Source: Acidovorax sp. (GTDB lineage: Bacteria; Pseudomonadota; Gammaproteobacteria; Burkholderiales; Burkholderiaceae_C). Taken from it: 64,000 nucleotides of DNA. The translations under genes and the position numbers were made by a program. Below, in pieces: positions 56,396 through 64,000 of the stretch. Within the stretch, counting starts at the first letter, position 1, and each line of letters begins with the position of its first letter. Where the stretch lies: assembly GCA_031277855.1 (NCBI GenBank), contig JAITLO010000025.1, positions 1-64,000 of the forward strand, written 5' to 3'. Under the pieces are notes generated by a model. It searched no databases. It worked only from the letters and a program-made list of their open reading frames with translations, and had not been told where the DNA came from.

Positions 56396-59300
56396 GGGTT
56401 GACACGTCCTTCCATGAATTCTTCCTGCTCCAGCATGCGCGCCAGCAGTGTCTGGTGCATGTCTTCGGGCTTCGCCCACATACCACGGCCTATGGCCTCG
56501 AGCAGGCGATTCACGATATCGCTCAAGGCCTGGGGATTGTGCGCGCGCAAAAAGCTGCGTACCTGCTCGTCTTCCACATAGGCCTGGGCCACCATCTGGT
56601 AGTGGCGGTCGGAGACCAGGGCCGTGGTGGCGTCAAAGCCGAACAAATAGTCCACCGTGGCCGCCATCTCAAAGCCGCCCTTGTAGCCATGGCGCATGGC
56701 GCCGGCAATCCATTTGGGATTGGTCACACGGGCGCGCACCACGCGGCCGATTTCCTCGGCCAGCGAGCGGATCTTGGCCGACTGTGGATTCCCATGGTCG
56801 CCGTGGTAGACCGCAGGCTCGGCCCCACCCAGATGGCGCACGGCGGCCACCATGCCGCCCTGGTGCTGGTAGTACTCGCTGGAATCGAGTAAATCGTGCT
56901 CGCGGCTGTCCTGGTTTTGCAGCACCACGTCCAGGGCCTGCAAGCGCGTTTCCAGCGCCTGGCGCGCGGGCAGGCCGTCGGCCTGCTGGCCATAGGCATA
57001 GGCACCCCAATGCAGATAGTGGCGAGCAAAGTCGCCGGCATCGGTCCACTGCCCGGTGCGCAGCATCTCGTGCATGCTGGCGCCATAGCTGCCTGCGGGT
57101 GCGCCAAAAACGCGCCACAGGGCCTGCTCATGGGCCAGGGCTGCGTCCATGCCCTGGGCCGTCCAGGCTGCGGCATCGCGCTGCACGCGGGCGCGCAGCG
57201 GGTTGTCTTCCGCGTCTTCCTCCTGCGCGGCCACGGCGCGCACGGCAGCGTCGAACATCTGCACCACATTCGGAAAAGCATCGCGGAAAAAGCCGCTGAT
57301 GCGCAGCGTCACATCCACACGCGGGCGCTGCAGGCCCACGCGGGGGATGACCTCAAAGTCCAGCACGCGCTGGCTGCCCGGCGCCCATTTGGGGCGCACG
57401 CCAATCAGCGCAAAGGCCTGGGCGATATCGTCACCGCCGGTGCGCATGGTGGCCGTACCCCAGACCGAGATGCCTATGGCCTGCGGGTACTCGCCATGCT
57501 CTTGCAGATAGCGCTCTATCAGCCGCACGCTTGACTGCTGGCCCAGGGCCCAGGCGGTCTGCGTGGGAATGGCGCGCGTATCTACGGTGTAGAAATTACG
57601 CCCCGTGGGCAGGGTGTCGCAGCGCCCGCGCGAGGGCGAGCCGCTGGGCCCGGGCGGCACAAAGCGGCCCTGCAGCGCGCGCGAGAACTGGCGCAGTTCC
57701 TCGCTGCCGCAGGCGTCCAGGGCCGGCGCCACCTCGCGCGCCAGGCGCTCGAGCACGGCCTGGGTGTGGTGCCAGTCCTGGGCGATTTGTGGGTCGTCCA
57801 GCACCTGCAAGGCCAGCAACTCCAGGCGCTCGCGCGTATCACCGCCATGGCGCCAGGGGCCGGCATCCAGGGCTGCCAGCAGCGCCGGGCGCGGGCCGGC
57901 CCAGGGGGCGGCCGCATCCATGTCCAGCGGATTCCAATCGCCACCCGGTAAATCCGGCAGCAGATCGGCCACCAGCGCATGCAGCAAACCTTGGGCGCTG
58001 TCGCCCTTGCCTGCGCTGGGGTAGCGGGCCAGGGACAGCAGCGTGGAGGTGCGCAGCTGGCCCTCGGGCGAGCGGCCAAAGACATGCAGGCCGTCACGGA
58101 TTTGCGTTTCCTTCAGCTCGCACAGATAGGAGTCGATGCGCTCCAGCAGTTGCGCGTCCGCATCGACCTTCTGCTCGGCGCTTGGGCCGTCGCTCTGAGC
58201 CTCCGCTTTCGCCTCCAGCCCCAGCTCGCGCAGCAGGTCCTGCTCGCGGGCAACATCCAGAATCTGGCGGCGCAGCATGGTGGCGCGGCGCTGGTCCACC
58301 AGCAGGGCCTCGTAGTACTCGTCCACCAGCCGCTCCAGCTCCTGCATGGGGCCGTGGTTTTCGGCACGCGTGAGCGGCGGCATCAGGTGGTCGATGATCA
58401 CGGCCTGGCTGCGGCGCTTGGCCTGGGCACCCTCGCCGGGGTCGTTGACGATAAAGGGATAGACATGGGGCAGCGGCCCCAGGATGGCATCGGGCCAGCA
58501 CTGGCTGGACAGGGCCAGGCTCTTGCCTGGCAACCACTCCAGATTGCCGTGCTTGCCCACATGGACCATGGCGTCCACGCCGAAGCTGTCGCGCAGCCAG
58601 AAGTAGAACGCCAGGTAGTGATGGGGCGGCACCAGCTCGGCATCGTGGTAGCTGGCGTAGTCGTTCTTGCCATCCAGCGCGCGCACGGGCTGTATGCCCA
58701 CAAACACATGGCCCAGCTGCAGGCCGGCCACCATGAACCAGCCTTGGCGCAGCATGGGGTCCTGCTCGGGCGCGCCCCATTGGGCTTCCAGCGCGGCGCG
58801 CATGGCCTCGGGCAGCTGCTGCAGGCGCTGGCGGTAGGCATCGAGGGAATAGCCCTGGCGGGCCGGGCGCAGCGCCCATTGTTTGGGGTCGTTGGCAATG
58901 CCTTGCTGCAGCTGCTCCATCAGCGCCTGGCCGCTGGCGGGGAGGGCCGCAGCCTCGCCCAGGTTCCAGCCATCACGCTCCAGCTGGGCCAGCAGTTCCA
59001 TCACGGATGCGGGTGTGTCCAGGCCCACGCCGCTGCCCATGCGGGCCTCGCTGCCAGGGTAGTTGGCCAACACCAGGGCCACGCGTTTTTCGGCCGCGGG
59101 CTTGCTGCGCAACGCGCACCAGCGAGCCGCCAGCTCGGCAATCCATTGCACGCGGTCGGGCTCGGCCTGGTAGGCCACGACATCGGTTTGGGTCAGCTCG
59201 CAGCGGTGCACCAGGCCTTTGAAACTCATGGCCCGGGTCATGATGCGGCCGTCCATTTCGGGCAGCACCACCTGCATGGCGATATCGCGCGGGCGCAAGC

Positions 59301-60282
59301 CCTGGGTGTCGGCCTGCCAGTCCTCGCGGTTGCTGCCGCTGGCAATCACCTGCAGCACGGGAATGTCGCCGGCCAGGGTGTCGATCTCCCCCCCTGCCAC
59401 ACCTGCCCGGGCATGCTCGCCCAGGGCCGCAAACGCCGTGGTGTTGAGTATGAGCTGCACCTGGTGGGCCATGCACAGCGTGCGCAGCGTTTGCAGGCAC
59501 AGCGCATCCTTGAGCGACTCCAGCGCCAGCGGCAGCGGGTTCAGGCCCTGCTCCAGCAAGGCCTGGGCCATGGCATCGAAGGCATCGGTGTTGGCGGCCA
59601 GCAGATGCGAGCGATAGAAGACCAGCATCACCACCGGCGCGCCCGGTGTCCAGCGGGCTTGCAGATCGTCCAGGCCGGGAATGTGCGTGGCCCTGTCGTC
59701 CACCCAATCCAGCGGCACATGCACGGCCACCGGCGGCAGCAGGCGCACGGGCGCGCCCTGCTCCGCCCGGCCCAGCCCCCAGGCCGCGGCCATGCGCAAG
59801 AACTCGCGCGCATTGCCCAGGCCACCCGCACGCAGGTATTGCCACAGCGCCCGGCTGTGCTCGGGTGCCAGCGTGCCCCTGGCCAGCAGCTCTGCGTCTT
59901 CCTGGCTGTCGCCCGAGAACAGGGCCAGCTTCTGGCCTTTTTGCAGTGCCAGCTTGCGCAGTTGCTCTATGCCATAGGGCCAGGCCGACTCGGCGCCCAG
60001 GTGGTCGACAATGACCGTCTTGGCATGCTGCAACACCTCGTCGATGTACAAATCCAGTGAGGCGTTCTGGCGCAGATGCAGCAGATTGGCCAGGCGCAGC
60101 GAAGGCACTGACTCGGACGCCTGGGGCTCGGTCTGCTGCCAGATCCGGTAGGCATCGGCCAGCAGGGACAGCGTGGTGTCGGCCGAACTCAGCACCACGA
60201 TCTCTGCAGGGGTCTGATCGAGGCGGGTGATGATGCTGTCGTCTTCGACAAAGCCACCGGGGCGGGTGCTGAGCAAGTGCAT
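56392..60282 (-). CDS. cobN: Cobaltochelatase large subunit CobN
   Basis: A 1296-residue protein, the usual length for CobN. It starts MHLLSTRPGGFVEDDS and carries the family segments DAMVHVGKHGNLEWLPGK, ISVWGTATMRTGGDD and, near the end, NPKWIAGAMRHGYKGGFEMA. CobN binds hydrogenobyrinate a,c-diamide and takes cobalt in the aerobic cobalamin pathway, using ATP hydrolysed by the smaller AAA+ subunits. The gene begins 189 bases after the cobW stop and overlaps the chlD-type gene by four bases. No SD is visible before the ATG. No cobalamin riboswitch was recognised in the 60283-60471 gap. Confidence 0.95.
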   Translation of the reverse strand: MHLLSTRPGGFVEDDSIITRLDQTPAEIVVLSSADTTLSLLADAYRIWQQTEPQASESVPSLRLANLLHLRQNASLDLYIDEVLQHAKTVIVDHLGAESAWPYGIEQLRKLALQKGQKLALFSGDSQEDAELLARGTLAPEHSRALWQYLRAGGLGNAREFLRMAAAWGLGRAEQGAPVRLLPPVAVHVPLDWVDDRATHIPGLDDLQARWTPGAPVVMLVFYRSHLLAANTDAFDAMAQALLEQGLNPLPLALESLKDALCLQTLRTLCMAHQVQLILNTTAFAALGEHARAGVAGGEIDTLAGDIPVLQVIASGSNREDWQADTQGLRPRDIAMQVVLPEMDGRIMTRAMSFKGLVHRCELTQTDVVAYQAEPDRVQWIAELAARWCALRSKPAAEKRVALVLANYPGSEARMGSGVGLDTPASVMELLAQLERDGWNLGEAAALPASGQALMEQLQQGIANDPKQWALRPARQGYSLDAYRQRLQQLPEAMRAALEAQWGAPEQDPMLRQGWFMVAGLQLGHVFVGIQPVRALDGKNDYASYHDAELVPPHHYLAFYFWLRDSFGVDAMVHVGKHGNLEWLPGKSLALSSQCWPDAILGPLPHVYPFIVNDPGEGAQAKRRSQAVIIDHLMPPLTRAENHGPMQELERLVDEYYEALLVDQRRATMLRRQILDVAREQDLLRELGLEAKAEAQSDGPSAEQKVDADAQLLERIDSYLCELKETQIRDGLHVFGRSPEGQLRTSTLLSLARYPSAGKGDSAQGLLHALVADLLPDLPGGDWNPLDMDAAAPWAGPRPALLAALDAGPWRHGGDTRERLELLALQVLDDPQIAQDWHHTQAVLERLAREVAPALDACGSEELRQFSRALQGRFVPPGPSGSPSRGRCDTLPTGRNFYTVDTRAIPTQTAWALGQQSSVRLIERYLQEHGEYPQAIGISVWGTATMRTGGDDIAQAFALIGVRPKWAPGSQRVLDFEVIPRVGLQRPRVDVTLRISGFFRDAFPNVVQMFDAAVRAVAAQEEDAEDNPLRARVQRDAAAWTAQGMDAALAHEQALWRVFGAPAGSYGASMHEMLRTGQWTDAGDFARHYLHWGAYAYGQQADGLPARQALETRLQALDVVLQNQDSREHDLLDSSEYYQHQGGMVAAVRHLGGAEPAVYHGDHGNPQSAKIRSLAEEIGRVVRARVTNPKWIAGAMRHGYKGGFEMAATVDYLFGFDATTALVSDRHYQMVAQAYVEDEQVRSFLRAHNPQALSDIVNRLLEAIGRGMWAKPEDMHQTLLARMLEQEEFMEGRVNP

Positions 60283-60364
60283 ATTTCAAAAAGGAGAGCT
60301 GCTTATGCTGGATGGATAAGGGCTAGAGGGCGATTTTCCTTGTGAGAGTGTGTGCATGGGCCGT

Positions 60365-60462
60365 GCCCACCCTCACCCCTGCCCTCTCCCGCTTGAGACG
60401 GTGGAGCCAGCCCATACTGTCTTACTCCCTCTCCCGCTTGCGGGAGAGGGTTGGGGTGAGGG
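60365..60462. repeat. C-rich extragenic inverted repeat, copy 2 (paired head to head)
   Basis: Two inverted copies of a C-rich element lie between cobW and cobN: CACCCTCACCCCTGCCCTCT on the left and GGGAGAGGGTTGGGGTGAGG on the right. Inside is an 11-bp perfect hairpin, CCCTCTCCCGC and GCGGGAGAGGG (60427-60450). It starts 22 bases after the cobW stop and has no U-tract; it might act in mRNA processing or partial termination between cobW and cobN. Confidence 0.65.
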
Positions 60463-60471
60463 CCAGGGCAA

Positions 60472-61518
60472 TCAAGCCAGCGCTGTATTCAACTCCTGCT
60501 GCAGCACCTCGGCATTCAAACCCTTGCCGATAAACACCAGGCGCGTTGCTGCCTTCTCATCCTCGCGCCAGGCGCGGTCGAAATAGGCGTCAAAGCGGCG
60601 GCCCACGCCCTGCACCAGCAGGCGCATCTTCTTGCCCGGCAGGGCCACAAAGCCCTTGACGCGCAGCACCGCGTGCTTTTGCACAATGGCTTGCAGCGCC
60701 TGCATCAAACGGTCGCGGTCCACGGCGCCCAGGTCGATGAACAGCGAGTCGAATTCATCGTGGTCATGGTCTTCGTCATGGTCGTGGTTGGAGTGGCGCG
60801 CATCGATGTGCAACTCGGCCGCGCGCTGCTGGCCCAGCAGCACCGACAGCGGCACGCTGCCCTGCACGGCTTCGATCATCTTGACCTCGGCCGGCACCTC
60901 TTCGGCCACCATGGCGCGCACCTGGGCCAGCTGCTCGGGCGTGACCAGATCGGCCTTGGACAGCACCACCAGGTCGGCGGCCGAGAGCTGGTCTTCGAAC
61001 AGCTCGTGCAGGCTGGCGTCATGGTCCAGGTTCGGGTCGTCCTTGCGCTGGGCGTCCACGGCCTGGGGGTCATGGGCAAACTGGCCAGCCGCAGCGGCGG
61101 GAGTATCGACCACGGTGACCACGGAATCCACGGTGAACACGCTGGCAATCTCGGGCCACTGGAAGGCCTGGACCAGGGGCTTGGGCAGGGCTAGGCCGCT
61201 GGTTTCGATCAGCAGCACATCGATGTCGTTGCGGCGCTCGGCCAGAGCCTTCATCACCGGGAAGAATTCTTCCTGCACCGTGCAGCACATGCAGCCATTG
61301 GCCAGCTCGTAGATCTGGCCGGGCTCGGCGCCCTCTTCGGCGCAGCCTATGGCGCAGGTCTTGAGGATTTCGCCATCAATGCCCAGCTCACCAAACTCGT
61401 TGACGATGACGGCCACGCGCAGGCCCTGGGCCTGCTCCAGGATGTGGCGCATCAGCGTGGTCTTGCCGCTGCCGAGAAAGCCGGTGACGATGGTGGCGGG
61501 GATTTTGGTGGTTTGCAT
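60472..61518 (-). CDS. cobW: CobW-family metallochaperone GTPase
   Basis: A 348-residue G3E GTPase: Walker A GFLGSGKT (residues 13-20), the metal-binding CxCC motif GCMCCTV (about 75-81), the switch SGLALPKP, the base-recognition SKAD, a His/Asp-rich linker (HSNHDHDEDHDHDEF) and a C-terminal CobW domain ending in RLVFIGKGLN. It supplies Co2+ to the chelatase by GTP-dependent transfer. The position between the CbiX-like gene and cobN supports cobalt rather than zinc. It starts three bases after the CbiX-like stop. Confidence 0.93.
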   Translation of the reverse strand: MQTTKIPATIVTGFLGSGKTTLMRHILEQAQGLRVAVIVNEFGELGIDGEILKTCAIGCAEEGAEPGQIYELANGCMCCTVQEEFFPVMKALAERRNDIDVLLIETSGLALPKPLVQAFQWPEIASVFTVDSVVTVVDTPAAAAGQFAHDPQAVDAQRKDDPNLDHDASLHELFEDQLSAADLVVLSKADLVTPEQLAQVRAMVAEEVPAEVKMIEAVQGSVPLSVLLGQQRAAELHIDARHSNHDHDEDHDHDEFDSLFIDLGAVDRDRLMQALQAIVQKHAVLRVKGFVALPGKKMRLLVQGVGRRFDAYFDRAWREDEKAATRLVFIGKGLNAEVLQQELNTALA

Positions 61519-61521
61519 GGG

Positions 61522-62421
61522 TCAGGCTCCTGAAGAGGTTTCGCGAGGAATCGGGGAAAGCAGCGGGGAAGGCTGCAGGGAAGGCGGTGGGCAAGAGGAT
61601 TCGGCCTTTGCAGCCTGGCCATGCACGCACAGCGCGCTATCCACCTCACCATGCAGCACATGGCGGCTGAGCACGGCCTGCATCTCGCCTGCATCCTGCA
61701 CGGGCCCATACCAGGCCCCTTGGGGGTAGAGAATCATCAACGGACCGTGGTTGCAGGGATATTGGCAGCTGGTCTGCAGCAGCATGAGGCGCTTTTTCAG
61801 CGGTGGATTCTCGCGCACCACACGCGCCAGTTCGGGCCACAGCTGCACCGCGCCCTTGGCCGCACAGCGCGGCCCCATGCACCACAGCACATGGTGGCTG
61901 TGCTCGGGCACGCTGGACCAGCCCTTGGGGTCATGCTCCCAGGCATCATCTCCCACCACGGCGGGCACATCGGCGGTATCGGGCGCGGCCAGCAGTTGCC
62001 GCACTGTGCCTGCCAGCGTCTCGGCCAGTTGCGGGGCCTCGGGCAGCGGGGGGGCAAAAATCAGCTTGGGGGTGTGGGCATGCTCACCACGCCTTGCACT
62101 CCAGCGCATGATGAGCTTGTGCATCCAGCGGCGCAGCGCGGGCTCATCGGGCACCATGACCGGCATGATGACCACGGTGTGCGCGGCCTGGCAAGCGTCC
62201 AGGGCCTCGGGCAAGGCCGGCTGGTAGCGGTCCACAAAGGCAGGCTGCACGACGATCTGCGTCCAGGTCGGCTCCATGCCCTGTGCCTGTGTTTCGGCCT
62301 GCAAACGGGCATGTACATGCGCTGCCAGCTGGGCCAGTTCCGCCTCGCTGGCGGCATAGACCGCTCCACGTCCGAGCAGGATGACGGCCAACGAATGCGA
62401 AGAGCTTGCGGTGGTGTTCAA
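61522..62421 (-). CDS. CbiX-like domain fused to a thioredoxin-like [2Fe-2S] ferredoxin
   Basis: A 299-residue protein. The N-terminal 150 residues resemble the CbiX/SirB chelatase fold (LAVILLGRGAVYAASEAELA; IVVQPAFVDRYQPALPEALD), but where CbiX has GHG with a metal-binding His this protein reads LLGRGA, so chelatase activity is doubtful. The C-terminal half has four Cys in the ferredoxin pattern: CMGPRC and, 30-odd residues later, CQYPCNHGP. It could pass electrons for cobalt reduction or ring handling in corrin synthesis. A Pro/Ser-rich tail ends the protein. Its start overlaps the binding-protein gene by four bases and its stop lies three bases before cobW. Confidence 0.75.
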   Translation of the reverse strand: MNTTASSSHSLAVILLGRGAVYAASEAELAQLAAHVHARLQAETQAQGMEPTWTQIVVQPAFVDRYQPALPEALDACQAAHTVVIMPVMVPDEPALRRWMHKLIMRWSARRGEHAHTPKLIFAPPLPEAPQLAETLAGTVRQLLAAPDTADVPAVVGDDAWEHDPKGWSSVPEHSHHVLWCMGPRCAAKGAVQLWPELARVVRENPPLKKRLMLLQTSCQYPCNHGPLMILYPQGAWYGPVQDAGEMQAVLSRHVLHGEVDSALCVHGQAAKAESSCPPPSLQPSPLLSPIPRETSSGA

Positions 62422-63467
62422 TGCAGGGCCTCCCGCTGGAACTCCACCGCATTGACGCCGATCTTTCGCTCGGGATGCAGGGCCGCAGCCAGCCGCTGCG
62501 CCGTCTCCACATTGCGCGGGCCGGGTGTAGCCTCGGCGTAGCTCATGACAAAAAACCGGCGATGGCGAATCGCACTCACCGCTTCCAGCTCTTTTTTCTG
62601 CAGCAGAAAATCAATTTTCCCCTGTGCGTTGGGCGTGCCGTAGTCGACGATGATGATCCACTCGGGGTTGCGGTCGATCACATCTTCCCAGTTGCCCTTG
62701 GGCCAGTTTTTGGCCAGGTCAGCAAAGATATTGGTGGCTCCGGCCTCATCCATCATGGCCTGGGGCATGCCCAAACGCCCCACGGTGGTGGGGAGTTTTT
62801 CGCCGCTGTCAAAGACAAAGACGCGGGGGCGATCTACCACGCCCTGCATTTGCTGCCTCAGCTGCTGCAGCGCTGCACGCAGCGGCGCCATGCGCGCCTC
62901 GGCCTGCGGCCGAATGCCAAAGATGTGACCCACGTTCTCCATGTCTTTGAAGCCATCGTCCAGCGCCACACGCTCGCGCTGTTGCACATGGATGCAGGAC
63001 TCGGACAGCACATAGGACGCCACCCCATGCTCTGCCAGGCGCTCGGGCGTGACACCGCCCGGGCGAAAGCCATAGCTCCAGCCGCCGAAGACAAAATCAG
63101 CGTTCACGCCCAGCAGGCTCTCCATATTCATGCCCTGCTCCGACAGATTGGGCACCCGCGCAAGCCAGGGTGAAAGCTGTGGGCTGATGGCTTTTTGCGA
63201 CGAGATGCCGCCATAGCCCACCAGCTTCTCACCCAATCCGAGGAATAAAAACATCTCGGCAATATTCACATCATGTGTGACGGCGCGCTGGGGCACGTGG
63301 TCATAGCGCGTGGGCTGGCCGCACACATCGATGACCACGGCAGGCGCATGCTCCCGGGCATGGGCCTGGTCCGCTGCAGGCTGCGGCGTTTTTTGCTCGC
63401 CACAGCCTGCCGCCAGCAGAGCCAGCGGCAGCATGCAAGCGCGAAGCAGAAATCTGCGCATGGGCAT
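62418..63467 (-). CDS. Lipoprotein periplasmic binding protein (BtuF/FepB class)
   Basis: A 349-residue class III binding protein with a lipoprotein signal (MRRFLLRACMLPLALLAAGC, lipobox LAAGC). The domain starts VIDVCGQPTRYDHVPQRAVT and NIAEMFLFLGLGEKLVGYGG; the second lobe follows the connecting helix (PRVFVFDSGEKLPTTVGRLG). It captures a substrate passed in by the TonB receptor of the preceding gene: corrinoid by context, though the family also binds haem and siderophores. Start: the ATG shares one base with the receptor stop (TGATG). No ABC permease or ATPase gene is in the window. Confidence 0.82.
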   Translation of the reverse strand: MPMRRFLLRACMLPLALLAAGCGEQKTPQPAADQAHAREHAPAVVIDVCGQPTRYDHVPQRAVTHDVNIAEMFLFLGLGEKLVGYGGISSQKAISPQLSPWLARVPNLSEQGMNMESLLGVNADFVFGGWSYGFRPGGVTPERLAEHGVASYVLSESCIHVQQRERVALDDGFKDMENVGHIFGIRPQAEARMAPLRAALQQLRQQMQGVVDRPRVFVFDSGEKLPTTVGRLGMPQAMMDEAGATNIFADLAKNWPKGNWEDVIDRNPEWIIIVDYGTPNAQGKIDFLLQKKELEAVSAIRHRRFFVMSYAEATPGPRNVETAQRLAAALHPERKIGVNAVEFQREALH

Positions 63468-64000
63468 CAAAAGCGCATCTGCGCCATCAGCTCCACGCTG
63501 CGGCTTGTACCCAGAATCCACTGGGTGTTATAGGCCGAGGTGGCATAGACGCGGTTGGTCAGATTGCGGCCAATCAGGCTCAAGGTGGTCTTGGGGTTCA
63601 CATTCCAGCGCACCACTGCATCCACCAGGGTGTAGGCAGGCAGGCGCTTGGCGTCGCTGTTGGCGTTGTCGCCAAAGCGCTGGCCCACATGGCGTAGGCC
63701 CAGCGAGGTCTGCCAATCACCCATGCGGTAATGGCCCCACAGATTGGCCGTGAGCTTGGGCACATTGGCGGGGCGGTTTCCGGCGCGGTTGGCACCTCCT
63801 GCCTCGATCAGCTCGTCAAATTTGGCGCGTGTATAGGCGGCATTGGCTTCCAGGCGGAATGCCGGGGTCACATTGAAGGCGCCCGCCAACTCCAGCCCAT
63901 TCGAGGACTGCTTTCCGCCCTGAATCGACAGGGCCGAATTGTTCGGGTCGCGCGTGATGATGTCGTTCTTGGTGATCTGGAACAGCGCCACCGTCCATTC
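63467..64000 (-). CDS. TonB-dependent receptor, C-terminal part (cut by window edge)
   Basis: The visible 177 residues are the last strands of a TonB-dependent barrel: NGLELAGAFNVTPAFRLEAN, LPAYTLVDAVVRWNVNPKTT, NLTNRVYATSAYNTQWILG and final ELMAQMRF with terminal Phe. The N-terminal part lies beyond 64000, so an STN domain cannot be judged. It is the first gene of the cobalt/cobalamin series, so a BtuB-like corrinoid receptor is likely from context, but family-level evidence alone would also fit a siderophore receptor. Confidence 0.8.
   Translation of the reverse strand, partial: EWTVALFQITKNDIITRDPNNSALSIQGGKQSSNGLELAGAFNVTPAFRLEANAAYTRAKFDELIEAGGANRAGNRPANVPKLTANLWGHYRMGDWQTSLGLRHVGQRFGDNANSDAKRLPAYTLVDAVVRWNVNPKTTLSLIGRNLTNRVYATSAYNTQWILGTSRSVELMAQMRF

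Overview
The window looks like the chromosome of a high-GC beta-proteobacterium of the Burkholderiales, most like a Comamonadaceae member (Comamonas, Delftia or Acidovorax type). This rests on codon and protein style, on a Comamonadaceae-type GC-rich intergenic repeat and on the gene neighbourhoods. It is inference; there is no rRNA or other marker gene here. No tRNA, rRNA or CRISPR array was found.

Layout. (1) 1-6907 is the right end of an integrative element or satellite prophage. It carries rdgC, an HNH-like protein, small unknown genes, an H-NS N-terminal-domain-only protein, one strikingly AT-rich orphan fimbrial adhesin, a methyltransferase, an ASCH protein and an AlpA-type regulator, and ends in a P4-family integrase on the opposite strand. 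Four of its genes follow the same module: terminator hairpin, pyrimidine tract, strong ribosome binding site. (2) 7338-13245 is core-like: an anaerobic ribonucleotide reductase operon (nrdD, a separate glycyl-radical tail gene, nrdG) with a paired NrdR operator, then a GNAT acetyltransferase, an MFS exporter and dkgB. (3) 13259-17891 is a MacA-MacB-outer membrane factor export system.

(4) 17940-53318 is about 35 kb of iron-acquisition genes, all on the minus strand. Seven sigma-FecR-TonB receptor cassettes stand in tandem, called A to G from left to right. Each has a FecI-type ECF sigma factor, a FecR-type anti-sigma/signal protein and a TonB-dependent receptor with an N-terminal STN signalling domain, and a Fur-box-like palindrome precedes every sigma gene. 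Cassette A is flanked on both sides by three-gene membrane modules (PepSY + DUF3649 + DUF3325), probably ferric-siderophore reductases. The likely logic is Fur derepression of the sigma and fecR genes, ligand sensing by the receptor STN domain, then sigma-driven receptor expression. The reductase modules and MacAB-type exporter would serve siderophore processing or export. A Fur-box-plus-terminator unit near 27.0-27.2 kb may encode a small RNA.

(5) 53476-64000 is a cobalamin/cobalt locus. It holds a BtuF-like binding protein (+) and a minus-strand series: TonB receptor (cut by the window edge), lipoprotein binding protein, CbiX-like/ferredoxin fusion, CobW, CobN and a ChlD-type gene. The ChlD-type gene is split between two reading frames at a near-ideal -1 frameshift site (SD-like GGAGG, 10-nt spacer, A_AAA_AAA, strong stem-loop). 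One gene could therefore give both the AAA+ small subunit and the AAA+/VWA medium subunit of the cobaltochelatase that works with CobN.
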